From: a virus
DNA length: 30,926 nucleotides
Virus record (IMG/VR): IMGVR_UViG_3300030101_004070
Location: 1-30,926 of that record
Strand: one strand, 5' to 3'
Made by a program: the position numbers and the translations under genes. This document shows, piece by piece, positions 14,851 to 21,697 of the stretch (positions are counted from its first letter, which is position 1; each line of letters starts with the position of its first letter). A model generated the notes under the pieces. That model saw only the letters and a list, made by a program, of their open reading frames with translations. It searched no databases and had not been told where the DNA came from.

Positions 14851-14910
14851 TGGCAGGCAAATTACATAGAGATTATATTGTAACACACGGATTGGCGTCT
14901 TTGTCTGCCA
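14851..14910 (+). ncRNA. Structured 5' leader of the replication operon
   Basis: TGGCAGGCAAA (14851-14861) pairs with TTTGTCTGCCA (14900-14910), 11 pairs including one G-U. Inside, TTACA (14862-14866) pairs with TGTAA (14879-14883), directly stacked on the outer stem, and ACG/CGT (14887-14889, 14896-14898) may form a third short arm, giving a three-way junction. It ends 31 bases before the first start codon. A 31-codon frame across it starts at the predicted transcription start and has no ribosome site, so I read the element as RNA structure. No T run follows. Role unknown; transcript stabilisation or translational control are possible. Confidence 0.5.
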
Positions 14911-14941
14911 TAAAGTTTTGTAAGCAACAAAAGGTCTGCAT

Positions 14942-15265
14942 ATGAGTGACTATTTAAAATTTTTGTCTACTCAAGAATATGCAGATAAATACGGCATGTA
15001 TACTCCTGCAGTCCAGTGCGACTGCGGGAATACGTGTGAAGGCGATGAGCCAAAAATTTATATAAACGAATGTGAAATGTGCGAAATTGGAGGAACAATG
15101 AGCAAAAAGACAATAGATAAGTCTTGGTCTATAAAACATGAAGGACACTTGAATAAAAACAATATGATATTTACTCAAGAATATTACGACTTAATCAAAG
15201 AAATAGAAAAAGTTAATAATGCTATAAGGAGAAACAAATGGACAAAGAAATACAAAGACAAATAA
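14942..15265 (+). CDS. Small zinc-ribbon-like protein, unknown function
   Basis: This 107-residue protein has cysteines at C26, C28, C32, C44 and C47 (CDCGNTC and CEMC), a probable zinc ribbon, followed by a charged helical half (DLIKEIEKVNNAIRRNKWTKKYKDK). It is the first gene of the second plus-strand operon; AAAGG lies eight bases before the ATG. It overlaps the next gene by 28 bp. No family recognised. Confidence 0.7.
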   Translation: MSDYLKFLSTQEYADKYGMYTPAVQCDCGNTCEGDEPKIYINECEMCEIGGTMSKKTIDKSWSIKHEGHLNKNNMIFTQEYYDLIKEIEKVNNAIRRNKWTKKYKDK

Positions 15266-15444
15266 ACAAAGATAGGTCTGAAAGAGCTATAGAAATTAAT
15301 AAAATAATACTTCAACTGACTGCAGAACTAGACGAAATAGGTTACAGAATAGAAACTAAATACGTCGCAGGTGCAGGCTGGACAAGCGAAGTAATAAATA
15401 ACAACACTGGAGAAAATCATGAGCAAAGGTTACGAGCAGTTTAA
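15238..15444 (+). CDS. Small charged helical protein, unknown function
   Basis: This is a 68-residue protein with one long helix (KDRSERAIEINKIILQLTAELDEI) and a short beta-like tail. The ATG at 15238 follows AGGAGAAACAA and lies inside the 3' end of the previous gene; its own end overlaps the next by 26 bp. Overlap at both sides with good ribosome sites supports it as part of a coupled chain of small early genes. Confidence 0.65.
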   Translation: MDKEIQRQINKDRSERAIEINKIILQLTAELDEIGYRIETKYVAGAGWTSEVINNNTGENHEQRLRAV

Positions 15445-15652
15445 AAAAGTAGACGCAGAATTAGATAAGCTACTTTTATATATTGAAAAGATAGAAGAAG
15501 ACTACGCAGAAGCAATAAGCAACGTCGACAAAAACTGGAATCAATATAGAAGATATAAAGAAGCATACGAAATATTTCACGACTATTTTGATAGTTTGCC
15601 TGATGATGTAAAAAAAGATATAGATAAACAACTTATTAAACTAGACTTATAA
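15419..15652 (+). CDS. Small acidic coiled-coil protein, unknown function
   Basis: This 77-residue protein (MSKGYEQFKKVDAELDKLLLYIEKIEEDYAEAIS...) is predicted to be almost fully helical and acidic. TGGAG precedes the ATG. It is followed nine bases later by a very strong AAGGAGGT site belonging to the tiny membrane peptide gene. No family recognised. Confidence 0.65.
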   Translation: MSKGYEQFKKVDAELDKLLLYIEKIEEDYAEAISNVDKNWNQYRRYKEAYEIFHDYFDSLPDDVKKDIDKQLIKLDL

Positions 15653-15661
15653 GGAGGTAAG

Positions 15662-15730
15662 ATGAATATAATAATAGTTACAATAGTAGCATTGGTAGTT
15701 ATATTGGTATGGCTAGATGTCACTAGATAA
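15662..15730 (+). CDS. 22-residue single-pass membrane peptide
   Basis: The frame encodes 22 residues, MNIIIVTIVALVVILVWLDV followed by TR. Sixteen of the first 17 residues are hydrophobic, a complete transmembrane helix. It has the strongest ribosome site of the window (AAGGAGGTAAG directly before ATG), which is the main reason to accept so short a gene. It overlaps the next membrane peptide by 14 bp in another frame. Possible roles: membrane-acting early protein or lysis modulator; unproven. Confidence 0.6.
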   Translation: MNIIIVTIVALVVILVWLDVTR

Positions 15731-15785
15731 AGTTTTAAAGTTTATCTTGACTGCAATATTAATAGTTAGCTATATTGCATTATGA
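15717..15785 (+). CDS. Second 22-residue membrane peptide
   Basis: The ATG at 15717 lies inside the previous micro-gene. The product has 22 residues (MSLDKVLKFILTAILIVSYI then AL), with a short charged head and a 15-residue hydrophobic helix. Its stop overlaps the next start (ATGA, 15782-15785). It has no separate strong ribosome site and would rely on reinitiation after the first peptide. Two successive frames of identical length and membrane character argue against chance. Confidence 0.5.
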   Translation: MSLDKVLKFILTAILIVSYIAL

Positions 15786-15964
15786 AAAATAGATACCAAA
15801 CATCTTTTGTAGTAGATAAGAAACTTTGGATAAAGTTTAAGTCTAAGACACTACAAGAAGGTGTATCAATTAAAGACAAACTACATAGTCTAATGAAAGA
15901 TTATGTCAATAACAAGGAGACAAAAAATGCCCGCAATTGGTTTTCTTTACCCAAATGGAGATAA
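15782..15964 (+). CDS. Ribbon-helix-helix-like DNA-binding protein
   Basis: The 60-residue product has the layout of an Arc/CopG-type ribbon-helix-helix: a beta strand (YQTSFVVD, residues 5-12), helix A (KKLWIKFKSKTLQEG), a turn (VS) and helix B (IKDKLHSLMKDYVNN). Members dimerise through the strands and bind short palindromic operators, often autoregulating. The gene overlaps the membrane peptide upstream by four bases and the nuclease gene downstream by 38. A basic tail follows. The palindromes at 8586 and 9488-9709 are conceivable targets, which is inference only. Confidence 0.55.
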   Translation: MKNRYQTSFVVDKKLWIKFKSKTLQEGVSIKDKLHSLMKDYVNNKETKNARNWFSLPKWR

Positions 15965-16808
15965 AGTAACATTTGAAGACGTTAAAAAGGGCAATGTCGA
16001 TATTGTTAAAATGGGTATGTCATTACCTACTTTAATTGAAATGTCGAAGGAAAGAGACCCTAATAGAAAGCCGTCTACTACCGAGTTGCTTGTAGGTACA
16101 TGTGAGTCCTACTTAAAGAGAACAAAAGAATATTATGTGAATCCACAAGATAGAGCTTTCTCTTTAGCAGGAACTATGCACCATGCTAAACTCGAGCAAC
16201 ACGAAGACGATAGACATATGTTAGAAGAAAAGCTAGAAGAGTTTGATATAACTGGTATAGCCGACTTATATGATAAGGAGACTAAAACATTGCTAGACTA
16301 TAAAAACACTGGCTCTTACAAATGTGCTCAGCTATTAGGGATGACATATAGACTAGTACCAGACCCGTCTGGTGCAAAATATAAAATCTCTGGCAAGTGG
16401 GGTAAAAAAGGTACTCCAAAAAAGGTAAAAGAATGGTACAGAGATGAAGGTTTAGCAGACTTCGGAGACTGGGGTTGGCAAGTAAATTGGTATAGATATC
16501 TTTTAGAAAAAGCTGGATATGACGTAGATAATATGTATATACAGGTCACACTAAGAGACGGAGGTCTAGCTGTATCTAGAGAGAGAGGGCTAGACAGACA
16601 TATATATTTAATTGAAGTGCCAAAGTATGACGATGAAGTGTTAGAGTTTAAGTTTTTACAAGCTAGAGACGATTTAATGAAAGCTTTAGATACTGGAAAC
16701 TTACCTCAAAAATGTAGTAAAGAACAAACCTGGGACGGTAAGAAATGTGAGTCATATTGTGACGTCAGATATCTATGTCCCTATAACAATGGGAGTATAA
16801 ATGGTTGA
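15927..16808 (+). CDS. PD-(D/E)XK exonuclease (RecB/Cas4-like)
   Basis: This 293-residue protein shows the RecB-family nuclease pattern: GTMHHAKLE (His at 85-86), GIADLYD with D113, LLDYKNTGSYK with D124 and K126, and WGWQVNWYRYLL (Q-motif helix). Four cysteines near the C-terminus (CSKEQTWDGKKCESYCDVRYLC) could hold an iron-sulfur cluster or zinc as in Cas4/AddB. It likely resects DNA ends for recombination, working with the Rad52-like protein encoded next (8-bp overlap). The start at 15927 is set by AAGGAG; an ATG eight codons upstream has no such site. Confidence 0.8.
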   Translation: MPAIGFLYPNGDKVTFEDVKKGNVDIVKMGMSLPTLIEMSKERDPNRKPSTTELLVGTCESYLKRTKEYYVNPQDRAFSLAGTMHHAKLEQHEDDRHMLEEKLEEFDITGIADLYDKETKTLLDYKNTGSYKCAQLLGMTYRLVPDPSGAKYKISGKWGKKGTPKKVKEWYRDEGLADFGDWGWQVNWYRYLLEKAGYDVDNMYIQVTLRDGGLAVSRERGLDRHIYLIEVPKYDDEVLEFKFLQARDDLMKALDTGNLPQKCSKEQTWDGKKCESYCDVRYLCPYNNGSING

Positions 16809-17379
16809 TGATTCAATTATGCAACACGATTTATTAGTTGCAAAACACCAAAAGGTTTCAGAAGAGCCTACTCCTCAAGATGTAGTCAAGAGTAAAAATG
16901 GTTTTGATTACGTAGATGAAGGATACATGCGTTGGAAACTAAACCAACATTATCCTATATGGTCTTGGGAGATAGTTAAATATGAGACTCTTGGAGATAA
17001 AGCTATAGTAGTACATGGACGTCTTAAGATTATAGATGAACATTGTGCTAGAACCTTTGATGCTGTAGCAGCACATAGAATTGCTGTAGCTAGAAGTGGA
17101 AGTGGTTTTGTAGATTTAGGTAACGACTTAAAAGCTGCAAACTCTGACGCGTTTAAAGTTGCAGTTAACAGACTGTGTAATGTAGCGGACGATGTATATC
17201 GTAAGCAGTATGTAGATAAGACACTAAGTGAAGTTCAATACAATGAGTTGACAGAATTTATGGCAACTTTAAGTGATGAAAATGCAAAACGAGTTGGACA
17301 AGCTTTAGAGTCTGGTAAGATAAACAAAGACAATTACAATAAAGTAATGTCTAAATTGAAAGGCGATAGTAATGAGTGA
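16801..17379 (+). CDS. Rad52-like single-strand annealing protein
   Basis: This 192-residue protein has the Rad52/22-type core: YMRWKLNQHYPIWSWEIVKYE, then a beta stretch (AIVVHGRLKIID), and GFVDLGNDLKAANSDAFKVAVNRLC, corresponding to the A-(T/S)DA-xK helix of that family. Such phage recombinases anneal complementary single strands. It is encoded between a RecB-like nuclease and an SSB-like protein, the classic recombination trio. The C-terminal 50 residues are a charged helical tail that may contact SSB. Length is normal for phage Rad52-like proteins. Confidence 0.7.
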   Translation: MVDDSIMQHDLLVAKHQKVSEEPTPQDVVKSKNGFDYVDEGYMRWKLNQHYPIWSWEIVKYETLGDKAIVVHGRLKIIDEHCARTFDAVAAHRIAVARSGSGFVDLGNDLKAANSDAFKVAVNRLCNVADDVYRKQYVDKTLSEVQYNELTEFMATLSDENAKRVGQALESGKINKDNYNKVMSKLKGDSNE

Positions 17380-17929
17380 TGTGAAAGATATGCTTTCTGA
17401 CTTAGACTCTAATGTAGCATATTATAACCCTACAGAAGATACATCAGGAAGTAAATACGAAACAATACCTGAAGGAACCTTTGAAGCAAATGTAGTAAAG
17501 CTTAATACAAAGAAAGATATAATTGTAAAAGGCAAATATATTAGCGACATTTTTGAAGCTATATATACTATTGACGACGAAAATCATCCTACTTTTAAAG
17601 GTAGAGAAGTTAAATCAAAAGGTTACTTTAGATTCAAGACACCTGACAAAGATAAACATCCTAAACTTGAGGACAATCAAGGTAATAATAAAGGATATAT
17701 GATTTTTGCAGAAGCTTGTGGATATGAAATGGAAAAAGACGAGCAAGGTAGGTATCAATTACCATATCTTATGGAGTCTGACATTTCAGGTAATCCTGTA
17801 ACTATAAAAGTCGTTCACGACAAATGGACTAACAGTGAAGGAGAAACTAGAGTTACTCCATTAGCCGTTAATGTCTTTAAATCAAAAGACAGAGTTGCGC
17901 CGTTGAAAGACGAGGAGCTGCCGTTTTAA
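17372..17929 (+). CDS. Single-stranded DNA-binding-like protein (DUF669-type)
   Basis: The 185-residue product contains an OB-fold-like series of strands (GTFEANVVKLNTKKDIIVKG, DIFEAIYTID, VTIKVVHDKW) and ends in acidic DEELPF, the partner-binding tail typical of single-strand binding proteins. Position directly after the annealing protein (8-bp overlap) agrees. It probably coats single strands and recruits recombination and replication proteins through its tail. Assignment from fold pattern and tail, not from a unique motif. Confidence 0.7.
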   Translation: MSDVKDMLSDLDSNVAYYNPTEDTSGSKYETIPEGTFEANVVKLNTKKDIIVKGKYISDIFEAIYTIDDENHPTFKGREVKSKGYFRFKTPDKDKHPKLEDNQGNNKGYMIFAEACGYEMEKDEQGRYQLPYLMESDISGNPVTIKVVHDKWTNSEGETRVTPLAVNVFKSKDRVAPLKDEELPF

Positions 17930-18159
17930 TGTACAAAATAACATTAGATAAAAAAGAGATAATGCAACTAATAGAGATGTTAGAGAGTCATAGATGCGAG
18001 GGAGAAGATAAGTCATTAGCTGCATTGAGACATAAGATTAAAAATCTTTTTCAAGAGCAATTTATTGCCGAAGAAAAAATTTCTAATTACAGCGAACAAG
18101 ATGTCTTGAATGCAGCAAAAGCAGCTATGGGTCCAACACACTGTGATTCCTGCGACTAA
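17929..18159 (+). CDS. Small protein with C-terminal Cys motif, unknown function
   Basis: This 76-residue helical protein (MYKITLDKKEIMQLIEMLES...) ends in THCDSCD, a possible half metal site. Its ATG overlaps the upstream stop (TAATG), so it is translated by coupling; the next gene begins the same way. No family recognised. Confidence 0.65.
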   Translation: MYKITLDKKEIMQLIEMLESHRCEGEDKSLAALRHKIKNLFQEQFIAEEKISNYSEQDVLNAAKAAMGPTHCDSCD

Positions 18160-18392
18160 TGAAAATATCTACTTGGAACCAAATAATGAAATCTTTTGAA
18201 GACCTTATGGGTTACGACAAAGGGCAGAGAGAAGTCGTAATTACAAAGAGATGGTACTTTGGAGACAAAGAGATAGAAGAGCTAAGTGGGCGAGAAGAGA
18301 AATATCTTGTCCACTTGCTTAGAATAAGATATAAGGAGATAGCAGATGAAAAATCTAAAGATAGTCAGGGAGATTCTAATGACAAAAGGTAG
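18159..18392 (+). CDS. Small charged protein, unknown function
   Basis: This 77-residue protein (MKISTWNQIMKSFEDLMGYD...) has a beta-hairpin-like middle (REVVITKRWYFGDKEIEEL) and a charged tail. TAATG overlap with the previous gene; it overlaps the following gene by 47 bp in another frame. No family recognised. Confidence 0.6.
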   Translation: MKISTWNQIMKSFEDLMGYDKGQREVVITKRWYFGDKEIEELSGREEKYLVHLLRIRYKEIADEKSKDSQGDSNDKR

Positions 18393-18552
18393 CATATGTG
18401 AGTTAGAGGCTATGTATAAACATTCAATAAATCCTAATGAATTGTCCAAAATAATAGACTTAGTACAAACAGAAGGTTTTGTTATGTCAAAACAGAGATT
18501 TTTCTTTGATTTTGAGTACGACGTGGTAAAAATTAACAAAAAATTAAAATAA
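18346..18552 (+). CDS. Small winged-helix-like protein, unknown function
   Basis: This 68-residue protein contains GSICELEAMYKHSINPNELSKIIDLVQTEGFV, which resembles a helix-turn-helix with a following wing (MSKQRFFFDF). AAGGAG precedes the ATG at 18346. TAATG coupling to the next micro-gene. It might bind DNA; similarity is weak. Confidence 0.6.
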   Translation: MKNLKIVREILMTKGSICELEAMYKHSINPNELSKIIDLVQTEGFVMSKQRFFFDFEYDVVKINKKLK

Positions 18553-18677
18553 TGAACGAGGATACGCCTAGAATCAATTATACTTATTTAAGCGATAGTT
18601 ATATCAAAAAAATAATTTTACGAGCTTTAAGGGGCATTCTCGAAAGGAAAAATCTTGGAAGACCTGATAAAATATAG
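18552..18677 (+). CDS. 41-residue basic protein, unknown function
   Basis: The frame MNEDTPRINYTYLSDSYIKK... gives 41 residues with a basic helical C-terminal half (RALRGILERKNLGRPDKI). It begins at a TAATG overlap with the upstream stop and overlaps the following nuclease gene by 23 bp, filling the only gap in this otherwise contiguous operon. Accepted on coupling alone. Confidence 0.45.
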   Translation: MNEDTPRINYTYLSDSYIKKIILRALRGILERKNLGRPDKI

Positions 18678-19056
18678 AAAAAGGTTTAATCAACCTATAG
18701 TTTTCAATGGATTACAAGACGGAGTGATATCTCCTACAGATATCGACTTTGTTTTTGAAGTAGACAATAAGTTTTTACTTATTGGAGAATGTAAGGTAGA
18801 AGGCAAAGACCTTACTATCGGACAAAAACTAGTATTACAAAGACTAGTAGACAACTGGACGGCAGCAGGCAAGCTTGCTATTGCATATTATGTAACTCAT
18901 AACTGTCATCCAGACGATGATGTAGTTTTATCTGATTGCAATGTGCACTCAGTATATACATCTGGACAGTGGCAAAGAAAAAATATTAAATTCAGAGACA
19001 GCCTGATGAAGTTAGCAAAACATTGGGATATAGATAAATTAAAGAATTTAAAGTGA
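18655..19056 (+). CDS. Small PD-(D/E)XK nuclease-like protein
   Basis: This 133-residue protein starts at TTG (18655) with AAAGGAAA eight bases upstream. It contains PTDIDFVFEVDNKFLLIGECKVEGK: an acidic residue (D31) followed by E45-x-K47 on the next strand, the core of the restriction-endonuclease fold, then QKLVLQRLVDNW as the following helix. It is close in size to VRR-NUC or phage resolvase-like enzymes and lies among recombination and replication genes. DNA cleavage of branched or recombination intermediates is plausible. Confidence 0.6.
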   Translation: MEDLIKYRKRFNQPIVFNGLQDGVISPTDIDFVFEVDNKFLLIGECKVEGKDLTIGQKLVLQRLVDNWTAAGKLAIAYYVTHNCHPDDDVVLSDCNVHSVYTSGQWQRKNIKFRDSLMKLAKHWDIDKLKNLK

Positions 19057-19063
19057 GGACATT

Positions 19064-19402
19064 ATGCCAAGCAAGTCTAAAGCTAAAGGTAACAGATTTG
19101 AGAAAGAATGTGTCGATATAGCTGAGAGTATGGGATTTAAAGCTAAAAGAGCTTGGGGCAGTGACGGAAGAAGTTTAGGTCATGACCCAGAGGTAGACAT
19201 ATTAGTAAATTACTTATTAAGTGAGAGCCAAGAAAGAGAGATGAAGGTTCAATGCAAAGTAAGAAATAAAATAGCTCAATACCTTCTACCTCCTGATAGT
19301 TGCGACATCACTCTTATAAAACAAGATAGAGGAGAGATATACGCGACTATAAGATATAAGGACTTATTAGAACTTATACAATTAACATATAAATTAAATT
19401 AA
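19064..19402 (+). CDS. Hjc-like Holliday junction resolvase (PD-(D/E)XK)
   Basis: The 112-residue product has KGNRFEKECVDIAESMGF (E14 on helix 1), GHDPEVDILV (D45) and MKVQCKVRNK (Q63-x-K65), matching the archaeal Hjc-type resolvase layout with the catalytic E of ExK replaced by Q, a substitution seen in some nucleases of this fold. It would cut four-way junctions before packaging. It follows the other small nuclease by seven bases. Good ribosome site (GAGG). Confidence 0.7.
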   Translation: MPSKSKAKGNRFEKECVDIAESMGFKAKRAWGSDGRSLGHDPEVDILVNYLLSESQEREMKVQCKVRNKIAQYLLPPDSCDITLIKQDRGEIYATIRYKDLLELIQLTYKLN

Positions 19403-19420
19403 AATACATAGGGAGTATTT

Positions 19421-19768
19421 ATGAGAATATATTATGACCAAAAGTCAAAAGAGGAGTACGAGCAGGAGAAATCCGCTTTTATGTCTTTGTGGTATTATTT
19501 TTCACAGGATGAAGAATGGTTTGACAAACAAGTTGTAGATAAGTATATTAGGAATATAAACAACCCACATTATGAAACTAATAAAAAATTTATACAATAC
19601 AAGGATATATCAACCACAAGAATACCTACTAGATGTCCAAAGTGCAAAAGGGCTTGGGCTATTGAAATGACTGGCAGTAAATTTGAACCTTCATACTTAG
19701 ACCCAGAGGTGTATAATAATATACCTATGGTAAAAGGCTTATGTCATGAATGTAAGGAGGAAGAATAA
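19421..19768 (+). CDS. Small zinc-ribbon protein before dnaB
   Basis: This 115-residue protein with aromatic, acidic N-terminal helices (MSLWYYFSQDEEWFDKQ) has two CxxC pairs (C72/C75 and C108/C111), a probable zinc ribbon. Its stop overlaps the helicase ATG (TAATG), suggesting a replication accessory such as a helicase loader or primase-type zinc protein, but there is no catalytic motif. Function unknown. Confidence 0.65.
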   Translation: MRIYYDQKSKEEYEQEKSAFMSLWYYFSQDEEWFDKQVVDKYIRNINNPHYETNKKFIQYKDISTTRIPTRCPKCKRAWAIEMTGSKFEPSYLDPEVYNNIPMVKGLCHECKEEE

Positions 19769-21090
19769 TGGTACCACAAGAGTCTTTATCTATACATAAT
19801 TTAGATACAGAACAAGCAGTATTAGGTTGTATACTGATTGAAGAAAATGTATATGACTTAGTAAAAGACTTTATACCTGAAAGCGACGTATTTTATAATA
19901 TAAAAAACAGGCAGATATGGGAGACTATGTCTGACTTAAGAAAAGAAAACATACCTGTCGACGCAGTAAACGTTTGTTCTAAAATTAAAGGAGAAGCATA
20001 TTATATCACAGGATTGCTAGAAAAAGTTCCTACTACTGCCAATGCAGTTTCTTATGCTAGACAGATGAACTCAGATTGGCTAAGAAGAAAGCTAGTCGTT
20101 CAATCACAAAAGATTGCAGTAAAAGCTATTGACAATAAAAAAGATATTAACTCTCTACTTGAAGAAGTGCAGAACACTGCAAGTTCTTTACTCAATCTAG
20201 AGCCAGGACAAAAGTTTGACTTAGATTCTTTGTTAGATGAAACGGAAGACTCTATATTTAATCAACGTAATCTTGTTACCACTGGAATCAAACCATTAGA
20301 CGAGATTATATCAGGTATGACTAAAGGTGAAATAACTATCTTTGCTGGACGTCCTGGTAACGCAAAGACTACAACTGTTGCAAACATAGCACGTAATCTA
20401 ATTATGCAAGGTAAGAAAGTTATTATGTTTAATAGAGAAATGCCTAATACAGAAATGATGAAAAAGTTTATTGCAATGGAGTCTGAGAATATTACATATG
20501 ATATGCTAAGACATAAAGCAATCTCTAATAAAGAAAAAATACAAAAAAGTTTAGAAATTATTAAAGAAAAGTATACTGATAAACTATTTATGTATGACAA
20601 CATTCGTAATTTAGAAGGAACTTTTAGAGAGATAAGACGTATAAAACCTGATATAGTCATTGACGACCATATCGGTCTTATAGAATATCCAAGTAGTGAT
20701 ATGAGAGATTTAAGACTTAAAATCGGTGATACATCAAGAAGATATAAATGGTTATGTAAATCAGAAAAGATATCTGTTATCCTAGTATCACAACTTAATC
20801 GTAATATAGAATACAGAACAGAACGTATACCTAAACTTAGTGACCTAGCAGAGTCTGGTAATCTAGAGCAAGATGCAGAGATAGTAGCATTTACACACTA
20901 CCCTTGGACAGTTAACTTTGAGAATGCAACACATGGACGATATGGTCTAGAGATTGTTGTAGCTAAAAATAGATATGGTTCTACTGGGAAAGCGTCTGTT
21001 GGATTTGCTCCAGATAGTTGTAAAATATACGATACAGTCCAAGAAGTCCAGGCAGCAACAGCGCCTGATATGCCAGAGGTTCCATTTTAA
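19768..21090 (+). CDS. dnaB: Replicative DNA helicase (DnaB family)
   Basis: The 440-residue protein has the DnaB N-terminal domain (DTEQAVLGCILIEENVYDLV...) and a RecA-type helicase domain: Walker A GRPGNAKTTT (194-203), FNREMP with the catalytic Glu (E224), VIDDH (297-301), and SQLNR...LSDLAESGNLEQDAE (motif 4 region). It unwinds DNA at the fork as a hexamer. In Walker A an Ala replaces the Gly before the catalytic Lys (NAKT rather than GKT), which is unusual. The last residues end in acidic MPEVPF, similar to SSB-type tails. It is the last gene of the operon and overlaps the stop of the convergent gene by four bases. Confidence 0.92.
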   Translation: MVPQESLSIHNLDTEQAVLGCILIEENVYDLVKDFIPESDVFYNIKNRQIWETMSDLRKENIPVDAVNVCSKIKGEAYYITGLLEKVPTTANAVSYARQMNSDWLRRKLVVQSQKIAVKAIDNKKDINSLLEEVQNTASSLLNLEPGQKFDLDSLLDETEDSIFNQRNLVTTGIKPLDEIISGMTKGEITIFAGRPGNAKTTTVANIARNLIMQGKKVIMFNREMPNTEMMKKFIAMESENITYDMLRHKAISNKEKIQKSLEIIKEKYTDKLFMYDNIRNLEGTFREIRRIKPDIVIDDHIGLIEYPSSDMRDLRLKIGDTSRRYKWLCKSEKISVILVSQLNRNIEYRTERIPKLSDLAESGNLEQDAEIVAFTHYPWTVNFENATHGRYGLEIVVAKNRYGSTGKASVGFAPDSCKIYDTVQEVQAATAPDMPEVPF

Positions 21091-21689
21091 AAAGCCTCCT
21101 CAAAAAGCTTTAAAACTCTAGTACCCTTGTCAAAAGCTTTGTCTCCTGGTTTAATTTTTCCTGATTGCATTCCTCTAACTAAACCAAAAAAATCTCTTTT
21201 ACCAAAAAAATTTCTTACATAGTCTTCTATTTCATTTGGTTTTAAATACTTTTCTATTAAACTTTTATCACCAGTAATTTTAAACTTGCTAGAAAAATCT
21301 TTTGCTAATTTCTTTTTAGCTACATTTGTTAGCCTACCTACAGCACCGCCTCCCGAAATCATCTCTAATACATCTTGAGATAATTCTTCTGGAGTAGGTC
21401 TATCCTCTCCTCTTATATTTCCTAACAAAGAATCTGTCTTAATTATTTCATTGTTTAACGAATCTAGGACTGACAACTCTTTTTCAAAGTCAATGTCTGG
21501 CAAGTTTTCTATGTCATCCGCAGGATTTAACATCATCATGTTTATTTTTCCTTGTTGTGCAGAGTATTCTCCTTTTTGCTTTGCTTTCTGCAAGATTAAT
21601 CTCAACTCCTCTAAACCTCCTGGTTTAAACAAACTTAAGATTTTTTTTAATCTTGTTAATCTTGTTGGTTCATCTCTTTTCTCTATCAT
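21087..21689 (-). CDS. Virion-module protein of unknown function
   Basis: This 200-residue, lysine-rich helical protein (MIEKRDEPTRLTRLKKILSL...) is the last gene of the leftward virion operon, nine bases after the giant protein gene, with an AGGAG site. A glycine-rich patch (SGGGAVGRLTNVAKKK) is near residues 110-130. Its position after ejection-type proteins suggests a structural or assembly role. No family recognised. Confidence 0.65.
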   Translation of the reverse strand: MIEKRDEPTRLTRLKKILSLFKPGGLEELRLILQKAKQKGEYSAQQGKINMMMLNPADDIENLPDIDFEKELSVLDSLNNEIIKTDSLLGNIRGEDRPTPEELSQDVLEMISGGGAVGRLTNVAKKKLAKDFSSKFKITGDKSLIEKYLKPNEIEDYVRNFFGKRDFFGLVRGMQSGKIKPGDKAFDKGTRVLKLFEEAF

Positions 21690-21697
21690 AATATCTC

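Noticed and set aside
14850-14945. 31-codon frame (MAGKLHRDYIVTHGLASLSA...) before the zinc-ribbon gene
   Set aside because: It has no ribosome site, would start at the predicted transcription start, and its sequence is explained by the long inverted repeat.
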